Origin: Deltaproteobacteria bacterium
GTDB lineage: Bacteria; Desulfobacterota; Desulfobacteria; Desulfobacterales; UBA11574
Length of the DNA: 35,279 nt
Reading direction: 5' to 3'
Assembly: GCA_019313505.1 (NCBI GenBank)
Contig: JAFDBA010000006.1
Location: 1-35,279 of the forward strand
Part shown: positions 23,737 to 32,182 of the stretch, piece after piece
Layout of the letters: the number at the start of each line of letters is the position of its first letter
How positions within the stretch are numbered: the stretch's first letter is position 1
Translations under genes and position numbers: made by a program
The notes under the pieces: generated by a model
Told to the model about the DNA's origin: nothing
The model's input: the letters and a program-made list of their open reading frames with translations, nothing else
Database searches by the model: none

Positions 23737-25392
23737 ATGAAAATAGCGATCGCACAAATCAACCCGATCATCGGTGACTTTAACTACAATTTTGGCAAAA
23801 TTAAATGTTTTGCTGACAAAGCCATTGAACTTAAATGTGATATGGTTATCTTTTCAGAACTCGTAATTTCGGGATATCCACCACGCGATCTTCTTGAAAA
23901 GAACGATTTTGTCGATGCCAATCTTGCCTGTTTAAACAGACTGTTGTCGTCAATACGAGGTATCGGAGTTATATGCGGATTTGTGGATAAAAATTCTGCC
24001 GATAAAGGAAAGCCCCTTTTCAATTCCGCTGTTCATTTTGAAGACGGCAAAATATTGCATAAAGTTTATAAAAGGCTTCTGCCCACATACGATATATTCG
24101 ATGAAAGCCGGTATTTTGAACCCGGCCCGGAAAGTTCACCATACCCTTACAAGGGGCACAGCATAGGACTTACCATTTGCGAAGATGCCTGGAACGACGA
24201 GAATATTTTCAAAAGAAGACTATATTCCACAGATCCTGTGGCACTGATTGTAAAAGCCGGTGCCGATTTAGTTATTAACATATCTGCATCCCCTTTCTAT
24301 GTGGGAACCAAAGAATTCAGGTGGAATATGTTTGGTTCCATGGCCCGAAAATACGGCGTTCCTTTCATATTTGCCAACCAGGTCGGGGGAAATGACAGTA
24401 TTATTTTTGATGGAATAAGCACTGTTTTTGACAAAAACGGAAATGTTGTGGCCAGAGGATGTGATTTTGATGAAGACTTTATTATTTTTGATTCAGAAGC
24501 ACCCGACTCATCCAAAGGTGACCTCCATCTGATTTCAAATTCGGATACAGAATCTATCTTGAAAGCCCTTGTCGTTGGAACCCGTGACTATGTTACAAAG
24601 TGTGGTTTCTCTGAAGTTGTTGTGGGGCTAAGCGGAGGAATAGATTCAGCGCTGACAGCATGTATTGCGGTTAAAGCCCTGGGGCGGGAAAATGTTTCGG
24701 TTGTATTTATGCCATCTCAGTATACTTCAAAAGACAATTTCGAGGATACGGAAAAACTTGCTGAAAACCTCGGCATAGTGCTTACACGGATCCCCATAGA
24801 TGGTATCTTTAAAAAATTTTTAAAGTTTCTTTCACCGTCTTTCAAAAAGAGCGAACCCGGCATCACGGAACAAAATATTCAGGCCAGAATCAGGGGTACA
24901 ATTCTTATGGGTCTGTCAAACAAACATGGCTCCCTTGTACTTTCAACGGGTAATAAGTCTGAGCTGGCCGTCGGCTATTGTACGCTCTATGGTGATATGA
25001 CAGGAGGACTGGCAGTAATTTCAGATGTTCCAAAAACGACCGTTTATGATCTTGCTCGCTTTATAAATCGAGAAAAAGAATATATTCCACAACGGATCAT
25101 CACCAAAGCACCTTCCGCCGAACTCAAACCGGATCAAGCCGATCAGGACGACCTGCCACCTTATGAAATCCTTGATTCTATTTTAAAAGGATACATTGAA
25201 GACTTCAAAGGGGCCGATGAGCTGGTTCAAATGGGGTTTGATAAAGATATTGTAGAAGAGATTATCTTCAAGGTCGACAGAAATGAACACAAGCGATATC
25301 AGGCGGCCCCCGGTCTTAAAGTTACGTCAAAGGCTTTCGGTTATGGCAGAAATTACCCCCTTGTACAAGGATATACAAAAATATCCGTATGA
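23737..25392 (+). CDS. nadE: Glutamine-dependent NAD+ synthetase
   Basis: 551 residues from ATG 23737 (an in-frame TTG lies 9 bases upstream, but MKIAIAQINPIIGDF is the usual N-terminus). It makes NAD from nicotinate adenine dinucleotide, taking ammonia from glutamine. The N-terminal nitrilase-type glutaminase has the triad Glu (VIFSELVISGY, about 41), Lys (YKRLLP, about 112) and Cys (LTICEDAWND, about 148). The synthetase domain has the PP-loop GLSGGIDSALT (about 297-307), STGNKSELAVGYCTLYGDM, and the C-terminal KAPSAELKPDQADQDDLPPY. It is complete in both halves. It stands alone between repeat-rich gaps. Confidence 0.97.
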   Translation: MKIAIAQINPIIGDFNYNFGKIKCFADKAIELKCDMVIFSELVISGYPPRDLLEKNDFVDANLACLNRLLSSIRGIGVICGFVDKNSADKGKPLFNSAVHFEDGKILHKVYKRLLPTYDIFDESRYFEPGPESSPYPYKGHSIGLTICEDAWNDENIFKRRLYSTDPVALIVKAGADLVINISASPFYVGTKEFRWNMFGSMARKYGVPFIFANQVGGNDSIIFDGISTVFDKNGNVVARGCDFDEDFIIFDSEAPDSSKGDLHLISNSDTESILKALVVGTRDYVTKCGFSEVVVGLSGGIDSALTACIAVKALGRENVSVVFMPSQYTSKDNFEDTEKLAENLGIVLTRIPIDGIFKKFLKFLSPSFKKSEPGITEQNIQARIRGTILMGLSNKHGSLVLSTGNKSELAVGYCTLYGDMTGGLAVISDVPKTTVYDLARFINREKEYIPQRIITKAPSAELKPDQADQDDLPPYEILDSILKGYIEDFKGADELVQMGFDKDIVEEIIFKVDRNEHKRYQAAPGLKVTSKAFGYGRNYPLVQGYTKISV

Positions 25393-25403
25393 TCACAAAC
25401 GGT

Positions 25404-26223
25404 TCAATTGGTTGAAAACTTTCCCTGCCACGAATCCCTTTTTTCCAAAGTTTCTTTTATCAGGGCCATATTCTCTGTTTTTTTAAGGGCCCACATGGGA
25501 GCGACAAGTTCTTCAGGGTGTGGATCTCCTGTGAGTCGTTGAATAACCATATTTTTCGGAATATGTTCTAAAAAATCACAAACAAGGTCTGCATATTGCT
25601 GCTGTTCAAGGCACCTGTATTTCCCCGCTGAGTGAAGCTTATCAAGCGTTGTACCCCTGACAACATAGAGAAGGTGAATTTTTATGCCGTCTATTCCCAT
25701 GTCTGAGATAACCCTGGCTGTTTCAAGCAGGTGGGCTTTTTTTTCGTTTGGAAGACCGAGTAGCATGGACTGCTTTTTTAAAACACGTAACGTCATGCCC
25801 GCGATTAATGAAGGCAAGTGTTGAATCATTGGCGGATTGCAGGCCGTATTCGATCCAGACAAGGTAATTGTCCGCATACCCTTGTAACAGCTTCAGAATC
25901 GGTTCATTCACACAATCAGGTCTTGTGCCGATGGATAGACCAACCACATTTTCTATGGCCAGGGCCTGCTCATAAAGATTTTTAAGCCTGTCAAAAGGAC
26001 CATAAGTATTGGAAAATGATTGGAAATAGGCAATGAATTTTTTTGCCTTGTATCGCTTTGAAAGAGCTCTTTTACCCTGAATGATCTGATCGGTCACAGA
26101 AAGTCCTTTTGCATGGGCACCGGATCCGGATCCCCGGGCGTTGCAATATATACATCCTCCTGTTGAAATCGTACCATTCCTGTTCGGACAGGAAAGACCC
26201 GCATCAATGGTTATTTTTTGCAC
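25404..26223 (-). pseudogene. Radical SAM protein, TIGR01212/YhcC type, disrupted by frameshift
   Basis: Two overlapping frames together make one YhcC-like radical SAM protein. The first (ATG 26223 leftward) has CPNRNGTISTGGCIYCN, the unusual CxnCxxC cluster motif of this family, then FIAYFQSFSNTYGP, VGLSIGTRPDCV and YGLQSANDSTLAFINRGHD. It leaves frame after AVHAT, near 25780. The second frame then carries LLGLPNEKKAHLLETAR, GIDGIKIHLLYVVRGT and IQRLTGDPHPEELVAPMWAL, to TAA near 25404. Homologues carry about a dozen residues between the two (TRxRGIxVCxHVI), so a deletion of some 35 bases, not divisible by three, explains both the loss and the frameshift. The 5' part ends early at 25723. A sequencing error cannot account for the missing block. 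ATG 26223 lacks a clear RBS. Confidence 0.85.
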
Positions 26224-26258
26224 TCTGCAACCAAAGATACTTCTCAGATGGTTAACCG

Positions 26259-26320
26259 GTTAGCCCGTTGTCCGGTATTAAATTACGGGCTAACGGGCAT
26301 AACGGGCCAACGGGCACAAC
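26259..26320. repeat. Short inverted and direct repeats with ACGGGC units
   Basis: GTTAGCCCGT (26259-26268) is the exact reverse complement of ACGGGCTAAC (26285-26294), and AACGGGC recurs at 26292, 26301 and 26309. It sits in the 262-bp gap before mnmG, which otherwise shows only AT-rich sequence. It could form a strong hairpin in the mnmG leader or be a relic of a repeat expansion. Confidence 0.55.
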
Positions 26321-26485
26321 CTTTTTTAACTTTAGCTCACTTGTAACTTTTCCGGTTTATCCGGTTTAAATATTGTTAAAAAAATTTCCCGGTGAAATTA
26401 TTTCTGGCTAATTAATGATTATTTTTGTAATATATACATTTTTGAAGAAAGATTGTAAAATAATTTAACGTAAACATTGCCGCTT

Positions 26486-28390
26486 ATGGTTTTCTACCGG
26501 AAAAAATACGATATTATTGTTGTGGGTGCAGGTCATGCCGGATGTGAGGCTGCACTTGCAGCAGCGAGAATGGGATGCAGCGTACTTCTTATGGCCATAG
26601 ATCTGGACAAGGTGGCTGCAATGCCTTGCAGCCCGTCTATCGGGGGAATGGCAAAGGGTCAGCTTGTCAAAGAGGTAGATGCCCTGGGCGGTGAAATGGC
26701 AAAAATCACGGATAAAACAGCCATTCAATATAGAACGTTGAACACAAAAAAGGGTCCTGCAGTCCAATCTTCGCGCACGCAAAACGATAAATTTCGTTAT
26801 CATATGGCAATGAAGGCTGTCATTGAAAGACAGCCCAACCTGGACCTCAAACAGGCCATGGTTGAGCAACTTGTTGTCGAGAATAACAGGATCGCCGGTG
26901 TGGAAGATCAAACAGGTTTTGGATATCGGGCCGATGCCGTTGTGCTGGCCACAGGAACATTTTTAAGCGGTCTGGTCCACATAGGGTTCAATTCATTCCA
27001 AGCCGGCAGGGCCGGCGAGTTTGCATCATATGGTCTTCCTGCTCACCTGAACAAGCTGGGATTTGAGCTTGGAAGAATGAAGACAGGTACACCCCCCAGA
27101 CTGAAAAAATCAAGTATCGATTTTAGCAAATTCACAGAGCATGGGTCGAAAGAGGAGCCAAAACCGTTTTCGTTCTTTACCAAAAAGATTAACAATCCCC
27201 AGATCCAAAGCTATATCGGACATACCAACCGGGAAAGCCATAAGATCGTGAAAAAAAACCTTAAACGCTCAGCCCTGTATGGCGGCATGATAAAAGGAGT
27301 TTCGGCCCGCTACTGCCCCTCGTTTGAAGATAAGATCGTCAGGTTTCCTGATAGGGAAAGACACCAGGTAATCCTTGAGCCCGAAGGACTTGATACCGAT
27401 GAGATCTATGCCAGCGGCCTGGGGAACAGCCTTCCCATGGAAATTCAGATTCAGTTTGTCAGATCCGTCGAAGGATTAGAAGTGGCTGAGATCATGCGGC
27501 CTGCGTACGCCATAGAATACGACTATGTCAATCCTGTCCAGCTCAAGCCCACCCTTGAAACAAAGCCGGTTTCGGGACTTTACATGGCCGGTCAGATAAA
27601 CGGCACATCAGGTTATGAAGAAGCAGCTGCCCAGGGCATATGGTCAGGAATCAATGCCGCCTGCAAGATCCAGGGAAGGCCGCCGTTCATTCTCGACAGA
27701 TCCCAGGCTTACATAGCTGTTATGATAGATGATCTTGTTACAAGGGGCACACGCGAACCTTATCGCATGTTTACGTCACGAGCGGAATACAGGCTAATGC
27801 TTCGGGAGGATAATGCGTATCTGAGGTTGATGGAAACCGGTCATGAATTTGGCCTAATCGATCATGATACGCTAAAAGATGTAAATGAACGAAAAAAACA
27901 GATTGCCAGAGAGATAACAAGAATAAAAGGAACCGTGGTAAAGCCAGCCAAAAAGATAAATGATTATTTGGTCAATCAAGGGACAAGACCTTTAAAAAAC
28001 GGCATATATCTGGATCAGCTTCTAAAAAGAGCAGAACTTGATTACCATGACGTTCAAGAGCTGGCCAAAAGCCCTTACAACATCAGTGAATCTGTTGCCA
28101 GGCAGGTGGAAATAGAAATCAAATACGAAGGTTATATCAAGCGACAGCTCAAGGAAATCGAAAAGTTCAAGAACCTGGAACGGATGAAAATTCCAGAAGA
28201 TTTTGATTTTACAAAGGTTCACGGACTTTCAAATGAGCTCAAAGAAAAACTTTCCGCCATAATGCCTTCTTCCCTTGGCCAGGCTTCCCGCGTGGACGGA
28301 ATCACACCTGCTGCGCTTTCTGTGATTATGATTTCCCTCAAAGCTGCCGGGAAATATGCACCGGAAACCGGAAAGCAAAAAATTGAATGA
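26486..28390 (+). CDS. mnmG: tRNA uridine-5-carboxymethylaminomethyl(34) synthesis enzyme MnmG
   Basis: 634 residues from ATG 26486 (an in-frame TTG at 26477 is possible; no RBS is clear for either). With MnmE it modifies U34 of tRNAs ending in purines. It has the FAD Rossmann motif DIIVVGAGHAGCEAALAAAR (about 8-27), SPSIGGMAKGQLVKEVDALG (about 49-68), the two-Cys substrate region in SARYCPSFEDKIVRFP, and HxVILEPEGLDTDEIYASGL (family catalytic block). The C-terminal half has GTSGYEEAAAQG and TSRAEYRLMLREDNAYLRL. Length and motifs are complete. Neighbours are unrelated. Confidence 0.98.
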   Translation: MVFYRKKYDIIVVGAGHAGCEAALAAARMGCSVLLMAIDLDKVAAMPCSPSIGGMAKGQLVKEVDALGGEMAKITDKTAIQYRTLNTKKGPAVQSSRTQNDKFRYHMAMKAVIERQPNLDLKQAMVEQLVVENNRIAGVEDQTGFGYRADAVVLATGTFLSGLVHIGFNSFQAGRAGEFASYGLPAHLNKLGFELGRMKTGTPPRLKKSSIDFSKFTEHGSKEEPKPFSFFTKKINNPQIQSYIGHTNRESHKIVKKNLKRSALYGGMIKGVSARYCPSFEDKIVRFPDRERHQVILEPEGLDTDEIYASGLGNSLPMEIQIQFVRSVEGLEVAEIMRPAYAIEYDYVNPVQLKPTLETKPVSGLYMAGQINGTSGYEEAAAQGIWSGINAACKIQGRPPFILDRSQAYIAVMIDDLVTRGTREPYRMFTSRAEYRLMLREDNAYLRLMETGHEFGLIDHDTLKDVNERKKQIAREITRIKGTVVKPAKKINDYLVNQGTRPLKNGIYLDQLLKRAELDYHDVQELAKSPYNISESVARQVEIEIKYEGYIKRQLKEIEKFKNLERMKIPEDFDFTKVHGLSNELKEKLSAIMPSSLGQASRVDGITPAALSVIMISLKAAGKYAPETGKQKIE

Positions 28391-28476
28391 TCCTTGACAC
28401 ACAGGGACTTTCCACTTATTTTGAACCTAAGTTGAAGTTTCATAAAAGTTTAATATAAAATTGAGGTGATTTGGAG

Positions 28477-29391
28477 ATGTCCGAAACAGATTATTATAAA
28501 ATACTTGGCTTAAATAAAAACGCTTCAGAAGAAAATATTAAGAAGTCTTATCGGAAGCTCGCAATGAAGTATCATCCCGACCATTCAAAAGGAAATAAAA
28601 GCGCTGAAGAACAATTTAAAAAAATAAGTGAAGCTTATGCTGTTCTGAGCGACAAGGAGAAACGCAAACAGTATGATACGTTCGGCGCCACAGGATTTCA
28701 GCAGCGTTTTTCACAGGAAGACATCTTTAAGGGCTTCGAATTTGATAATATATTCAGCGAGTTGTTTGGAAAAACCCGGAATTTTTCCGGCCGTGGTAAC
28801 GGCATGCGGTTTTCCTTCGGAGGTGGAACCCCGTTTGACAGTTATAAGAAGCAACAGCAAGCCCGGCCAAAAGGAACAGACCTGGTGTATGAGCTGCCGC
28901 TAACATTAGAGGAAGTTGCAACAGGAACAAGTAAAACAGTATCATACCAACATCAGGGGCGTAGTGAAAAGATTACGGTAAAGATTCCCAAAGGAATGAT
29001 ATCCGGGAAGAAACTTCGTGTTGCAGACAAGGGTGATCCGGGCCCATATGGCGGTCCTCCCGGAGATCTGTATATCCAGTCCAAGGTGCTTGGTGATAAG
29101 GTTTATGATTCTAAAGGGTATAATCTTTATATGCATAAAGAGATAAAACTGAGCGAGGCTCTCCTCGGATCGAGCATTTCTATACCCACACTCAGCAAAA
29201 AAGAGTTAAGCTTAAAAATACCTCCTGGAACAAAACACAAAACCAAGATGCGTCTTGCAGGACACGGACTTCCACATATGCATAGTAAAGGCAAGGGTGA
29301 TCTTTATGTTTATATTAATATAACCATGCCGGTAAAGCTTACGAAAAAGCAAAAAATGCTGATTGAACAGCTGGCAGAGACCGGCCTGTAA
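28477..29391 (+). CDS. cbpA: DnaJ-family co-chaperone lacking the zinc finger (CbpA type)
   Basis: 304 residues from ATG 28477, which has GAGGTGAT about 7 bases before it; the frame also opens at TTG 28471. The J-domain is DYYKILGLNKNASEENIKKS (about 5-24) with the essential HPD in KYHPDHSKG (about 34). A Gly/Phe-rich linker (FSEEDIF-like, FSGRGNGMRFSFGGG) follows, then directly the C-terminal substrate-binding domains (DLVYELPLTLEEVATGTSK, GDLYIQSKVLGD, GLPHMHSKGKGDLYVYIN). No CxxCxGxG repeats are present, so it is a type B J-protein that stimulates DnaK. grpE-dnaK lie 10 kb upstream. A 146-bp element begins 13 bp after its stop. Confidence 0.9.
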   Translation: MSETDYYKILGLNKNASEENIKKSYRKLAMKYHPDHSKGNKSAEEQFKKISEAYAVLSDKEKRKQYDTFGATGFQQRFSQEDIFKGFEFDNIFSELFGKTRNFSGRGNGMRFSFGGGTPFDSYKKQQQARPKGTDLVYELPLTLEEVATGTSKTVSYQHQGRSEKITVKIPKGMISGKKLRVADKGDPGPYGGPPGDLYIQSKVLGDKVYDSKGYNLYMHKEIKLSEALLGSSISIPTLSKKELSLKIPPGTKHKTKMRLAGHGLPHMHSKGKGDLYVYINITMPVKLTKKQKMLIEQLAETGL

Positions 29392-29403
29392 GGAAGTAAA
29401 CTT

Positions 29404-29549
29404 GACGGTTTCGTAAAAAGTCCAACTTCTGCGTTGTGCTGCATTTCGTAATCATTCAACGCAGGGCAAGTACGCTCCCCACGGGACCGGCGGATAGCCG
29501 ATGATACAAAATTTGCACGCCTTGAATTTGAACTTTTTACGAAACCGTC
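29404..29549. repeat. 146-bp terminal-inverted-repeat element, copy 1
   Basis: Starts GACGGTTTCGTAAAAAG and ends CTTTTTACGAAACCGTC, a perfect 17-bp terminal inverted repeat. The interior is nearly identical to copy 2 (34485-34630); I count six differences, all in the first half. There is no internal gene, so it looks like a MITE that would need a transposase elsewhere. No convincing target duplication flanks this copy. A further right-terminus-like stretch (AACTTTTTACGAG, 29557-29569) lies just beyond it. Together they fill the 205-bp gap between cbpA and hpt. Confidence 0.85.
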
Positions 29550-29596
29550 TAAATAGAACTTTTTACGAGTTTATCAAATATTTATAGTTTCTAATT

Positions 29597-30115
29597 ATGC
29601 CTGAGCTTATTCCTGTCTTGAATAAAAATGATATCGACAATATGGTAACCCGGGTTGCGAGTAAGATTTCATCTGACTATCAGGATCATGAACTTATTCT
29701 CATCGGGGTCTTAAAAGGTGCGTTTGTCTTTTTATCTGACCTTGTGCGGCATCTTAGTATTCCGGTTAAACTTGATTTCATACGTGTCTGCAGTCACGGC
29801 TCCGGCGTTTCATCATCGGGGAACATCCGTTTGACAAAAGAAATTGAGATGGATGTTAATAATAAAGATGTACTGCTTGTAGAAGACATCGTCGATACAG
29901 GCTTGACTTTATCTTATATTATTGATTATTTAAAAGCTTTTAATCCAAGAACTGTTAAAGTTTGCGCCCTGATTGACAAACACGAACGCCGTAATGCAAA
30001 TATTAAAGTCGATTATGCCTGCCATAAAGCGGCCGAAGGGTTCCTTGTGGGTTATGGCCTCGATTATAATGAAAACTATAGAAATTTACCGTGCATTTAT
30101 CACCTTAAATTATAA
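29597..30115 (+). CDS. hpt: Hypoxanthine phosphoribosyltransferase
   Basis: 172 residues, a standard length. It salvages hypoxanthine or guanine to IMP/GMP using PRPP. Motifs: VLKGAFVFLSDLVRHL (about 43-58), the PRPP-binding loop LLVEDIVDTGLTL (about 98-110), VKVCALIDKHERR (about 120-132), and the C-terminal FLVGYGLDYNENYRNLPCIY (base-binding). It is complete. ATG 29597 has no strong RBS. The next gene starts 15 bp downstream. Confidence 0.96.
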   Translation: MPELIPVLNKNDIDNMVTRVASKISSDYQDHELILIGVLKGAFVFLSDLVRHLSIPVKLDFIRVCSHGSGVSSSGNIRLTKEIEMDVNNKDVLLVEDIVDTGLTLSYIIDYLKAFNPRTVKVCALIDKHERRNANIKVDYACHKAAEGFLVGYGLDYNENYRNLPCIYHLKL

Positions 30116-30130
30116 ACGTTGGGGTATACC

Positions 30131-31660
30131 ATGATTATTACCTGTAAGGCATGTAACGCCAGTTTCAACTTAAATGAAAGTCTTCTAAAACCTGAGGGCT
30201 CCAAAGTTCGATGCTCAAAATGCAAAGAAGTTTTTATCGCCTATCCACCTGTGCCCCCAAAAGAAGCTGAAAAACCGGATGAAATTATATCGGATTTTGA
30301 ATTCGAACAAGAGACTGAAGATTTTGAAACCGGCCAATTGGATGACTCAGGGTCCGATGAACTTGATTTGTCGGACATGGATAAGTTGTTTTCAGAGGAA
30401 GAAATCCCGGAAAAAGAAGACGCGATTGATGATTTAGAAATGGATCTGGAGCCCGAGCCTGAAAAGACACCTGAGGATGTGGGGGCAGAAGTCAAGCTCG
30501 GAGAACCGGATGAACTCGATCTGCCAGATATGGAAGAGCTGCTGGATGTAACGGAAATCCCGGGGGAAAAAGGCGATACTGACGAGGCCATTGAAGATTT
30601 CGATCTGGACCTGGATCTGGAGCCCGAGCCTGAAAAACCATCTGAGAATGTCGAGGCAGAAGCCAAGCTCGAGGAACCGGATGAACTCGATTTGTCAGAC
30701 ATAGAGGAGTTGCTCGAGTTAGAAGATCCGATAACTGATGAAAAAGATGAGTCAGAGCCGGAAGAAGTTGAGCTTGAATTGGATACGGAGATGGAACCCG
30801 AGATTGCAAAAACTCCTGAAGATATTGAGGCGAGTGTTGAATCTGAAGAGTTGGAAAAGGTTGATTTGTCAGATATAGAGAAAATGTTTGAAACAGAAGA
30901 AAAGGAGGAGGAAGAGCTCTTTGATTCACCTTTGCCGGAAGAAACATCAGGGGCTGAACTTGATGAGGTTGAAGAGACGGCAGGCAAACTCGAAACCGTC
31001 GAATCTTCTGAAACAGAAGAGATAGAGCAAGAATTTACAATTGAAGATACCGATCAGGATGATCTATCAGAAGAAGAGATTGCCGATGTACAGCAGGTGG
31101 TGGCGAAAACAAAGCCTGCCATGAAAAAACGGATTAGCAAACCGTTAATTGCCTTTCTAATCTTAGTGCTTTTAGGAGGCGGTTGTTACGGCATTTACGT
31201 TTTATTTGACTTTATGAATATTAAAATACCGTTTGTCAGCGATTATCTTAACCCCCAAATTTCTGACCCTGCCGGCAACCTCAAGATAAACACTTTAGAT
31301 ATTGATAGCGCATTTGTGAAAAATAAAAAAGCAGGAAAGCTTTTTGTGATAACAGGTAAAATAAAAAATGGGTATTCAGATGTCCACAGTTATATTAGGG
31401 TAACCGGGAAACTGTATACGAAAGGGAAAGTTCTTGTTCAGAAAGATATAGTTTTCTGCGGTAATGTTCTGTCAGATATTGAACTTTCTAACCTGAAGCT
31501 TTCAGCTATTAAAAAGCGATTATTAAATCGCCTTGGTGATAATAAATCAAATATGAGAGTTAAACCAGGCCAAGAGTTGCCGTTTATGGTTGTATTCGCC
31601 AATTTGCCGAAAAATCTGGAAGAATTTGCTATTGAGGTGGAGGGATCCGTTTCCGAATAA
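30131..31660 (+). CDS. Zinc-ribbon membrane protein with long acidic repeats (DUF3426-like C-terminus)
   Basis: 509 residues from ATG 30131 (a TTG lies 12 bases earlier; no RBS decides between them). Residues 1-37 form an MJ0042 zinc ribbon with CKAC and CSKC. Residues 45-320 are extremely acidic (Asp/Glu 35-40% by eye), built of imperfect units around ELDLSDMEELLE and LEPEPEK, clearly seen at least four times. A single transmembrane helix (FLILVLLGGGCYGIYVLFD) follows near 340-360. The last 130 residues form a folded domain (GNLKINTLDID, FVITGKIKNGYSD, PGQELPFMVVFANLP), which fits DUF3426. Topology is inferred: ribbon and acid tract in the cytoplasm, C-domain outside. Known proteins of this shape have no defined function. 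Its base composition differs from neighbours only through the codon bias of Glu/Asp. Confidence 0.8.
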   Translation: MIITCKACNASFNLNESLLKPEGSKVRCSKCKEVFIAYPPVPPKEAEKPDEIISDFEFEQETEDFETGQLDDSGSDELDLSDMDKLFSEEEIPEKEDAIDDLEMDLEPEPEKTPEDVGAEVKLGEPDELDLPDMEELLDVTEIPGEKGDTDEAIEDFDLDLDLEPEPEKPSENVEAEAKLEEPDELDLSDIEELLELEDPITDEKDESEPEEVELELDTEMEPEIAKTPEDIEASVESEELEKVDLSDIEKMFETEEKEEEELFDSPLPEETSGAELDEVEETAGKLETVESSETEEIEQEFTIEDTDQDDLSEEEIADVQQVVAKTKPAMKKRISKPLIAFLILVLLGGGCYGIYVLFDFMNIKIPFVSDYLNPQISDPAGNLKINTLDIDSAFVKNKKAGKLFVITGKIKNGYSDVHSYIRVTGKLYTKGKVLVQKDIVFCGNVLSDIELSNLKLSAIKKRLLNRLGDNKSNMRVKPGQELPFMVVFANLPKNLEEFAIEVEGSVSE

Positions 31661-31704
31661 TCGATGTCTTAAATTTGCATTAAATTGCGAAGCGGTTTTA
31701 TAAC

Positions 31705-31733
31705 TTGACTAAATAAAAGCAAGGTGTTAAAAA
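31705..31733 (+). promoter_or_regulatory. Sigma-70 promoter for tRNA-Met
   Basis: TTGACT (31705-31710) and TAAAAA (31728-31733) are 17 bases apart, about 32 bases before the tRNA. The -35 has one mismatch from consensus and the -10 two. Confidence 0.5.
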
Positions 31734-31764
31734 ATCCGATCCAAAAAATTTTGAGCTTTATCAG

Positions 31765-31841
31765 GGCGATGTAGCTCAGACGGTTAGAGCATGCGGCTCA
31801 TATCCGCAGTGTCCGGGGTTCGATTCCCTGCATCGCCACCA
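31765..31841 (+). tRNA. tRNA-Met(CAT), probably the elongator
   Basis: 77 nt. The acceptor stem GGCGATG pairs with CATCGCC, followed by A and an encoded CCA (31839-31841). The D-arm has GCTCAGACGGTTAGAGC. The anticodon stem TGCGG/CCGCA holds the loop CTCATAT with anticodon CAT at about 31799-31801, and the T-arm contains GGTTCGATTCC. Complete first base pair (G-C) and the body resemble elongator Met tRNAs rather than initiator (which has a mismatched first pair). tRNA-Ile2(CAT), the TilS substrate, is an alternative that cannot be fully excluded by eye. Confidence 0.95.
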
Positions 31842-31857
31842 GCTTTTATTGAAATTA

Positions 31858-31890
31858 GGTCTCTGATATTATCATAGGGGCCTTTTTTCT
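31858..31890 (+). terminator. Terminator after tRNA-Met
   Basis: GGTCTCTGATA and TATCATAGGGGCC form an imperfect stem, followed by six T residues, 17 bp after the tRNA. The 290 bp from here to 32182 are AT-rich and show no gene that I can support. Confidence 0.6.
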
Positions 31891-32182
31891 TTTTTACTGT
31901 TTTATGGCTTGATTTTATGGCTTGAAAAGATAGTAATAGTTGTATTATATTGTTCTTAAAGTAACGCACCTTTTTGTTGAAAAAAGAGTTCGGCTATGCT
32001 TTGCGGTTTTGAAAAAATTGTTGAAGAACGGTTTGGAAATTCTAAAACTTGCTGAAATTAAAATGTCGACTTGATCCCTTTACTAAAATGTCGAATTCAT
32101 GTATCGTATTGTTAAATTTAAGCATAAAAATTCCTTTATTTTTCCGACTTATGGCTGAAAATAAATTCCGAGACGTATAATT

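Noticed and set aside
30400..30900. Regularly spaced repeats that could be taken for a CRISPR array
   Set aside because: Repeats are imperfect, in frame, and encode Glu/Asp-rich protein units; no constant spacer length or palindromic repeat.
30241..30987. 248-codon serine-rich ORF on the minus strand
   Set aside because: It is the antisense shadow of the Glu/Asp-rich tract; acidic codons read as Ser/Ala on the other strand. No RBS or domain.
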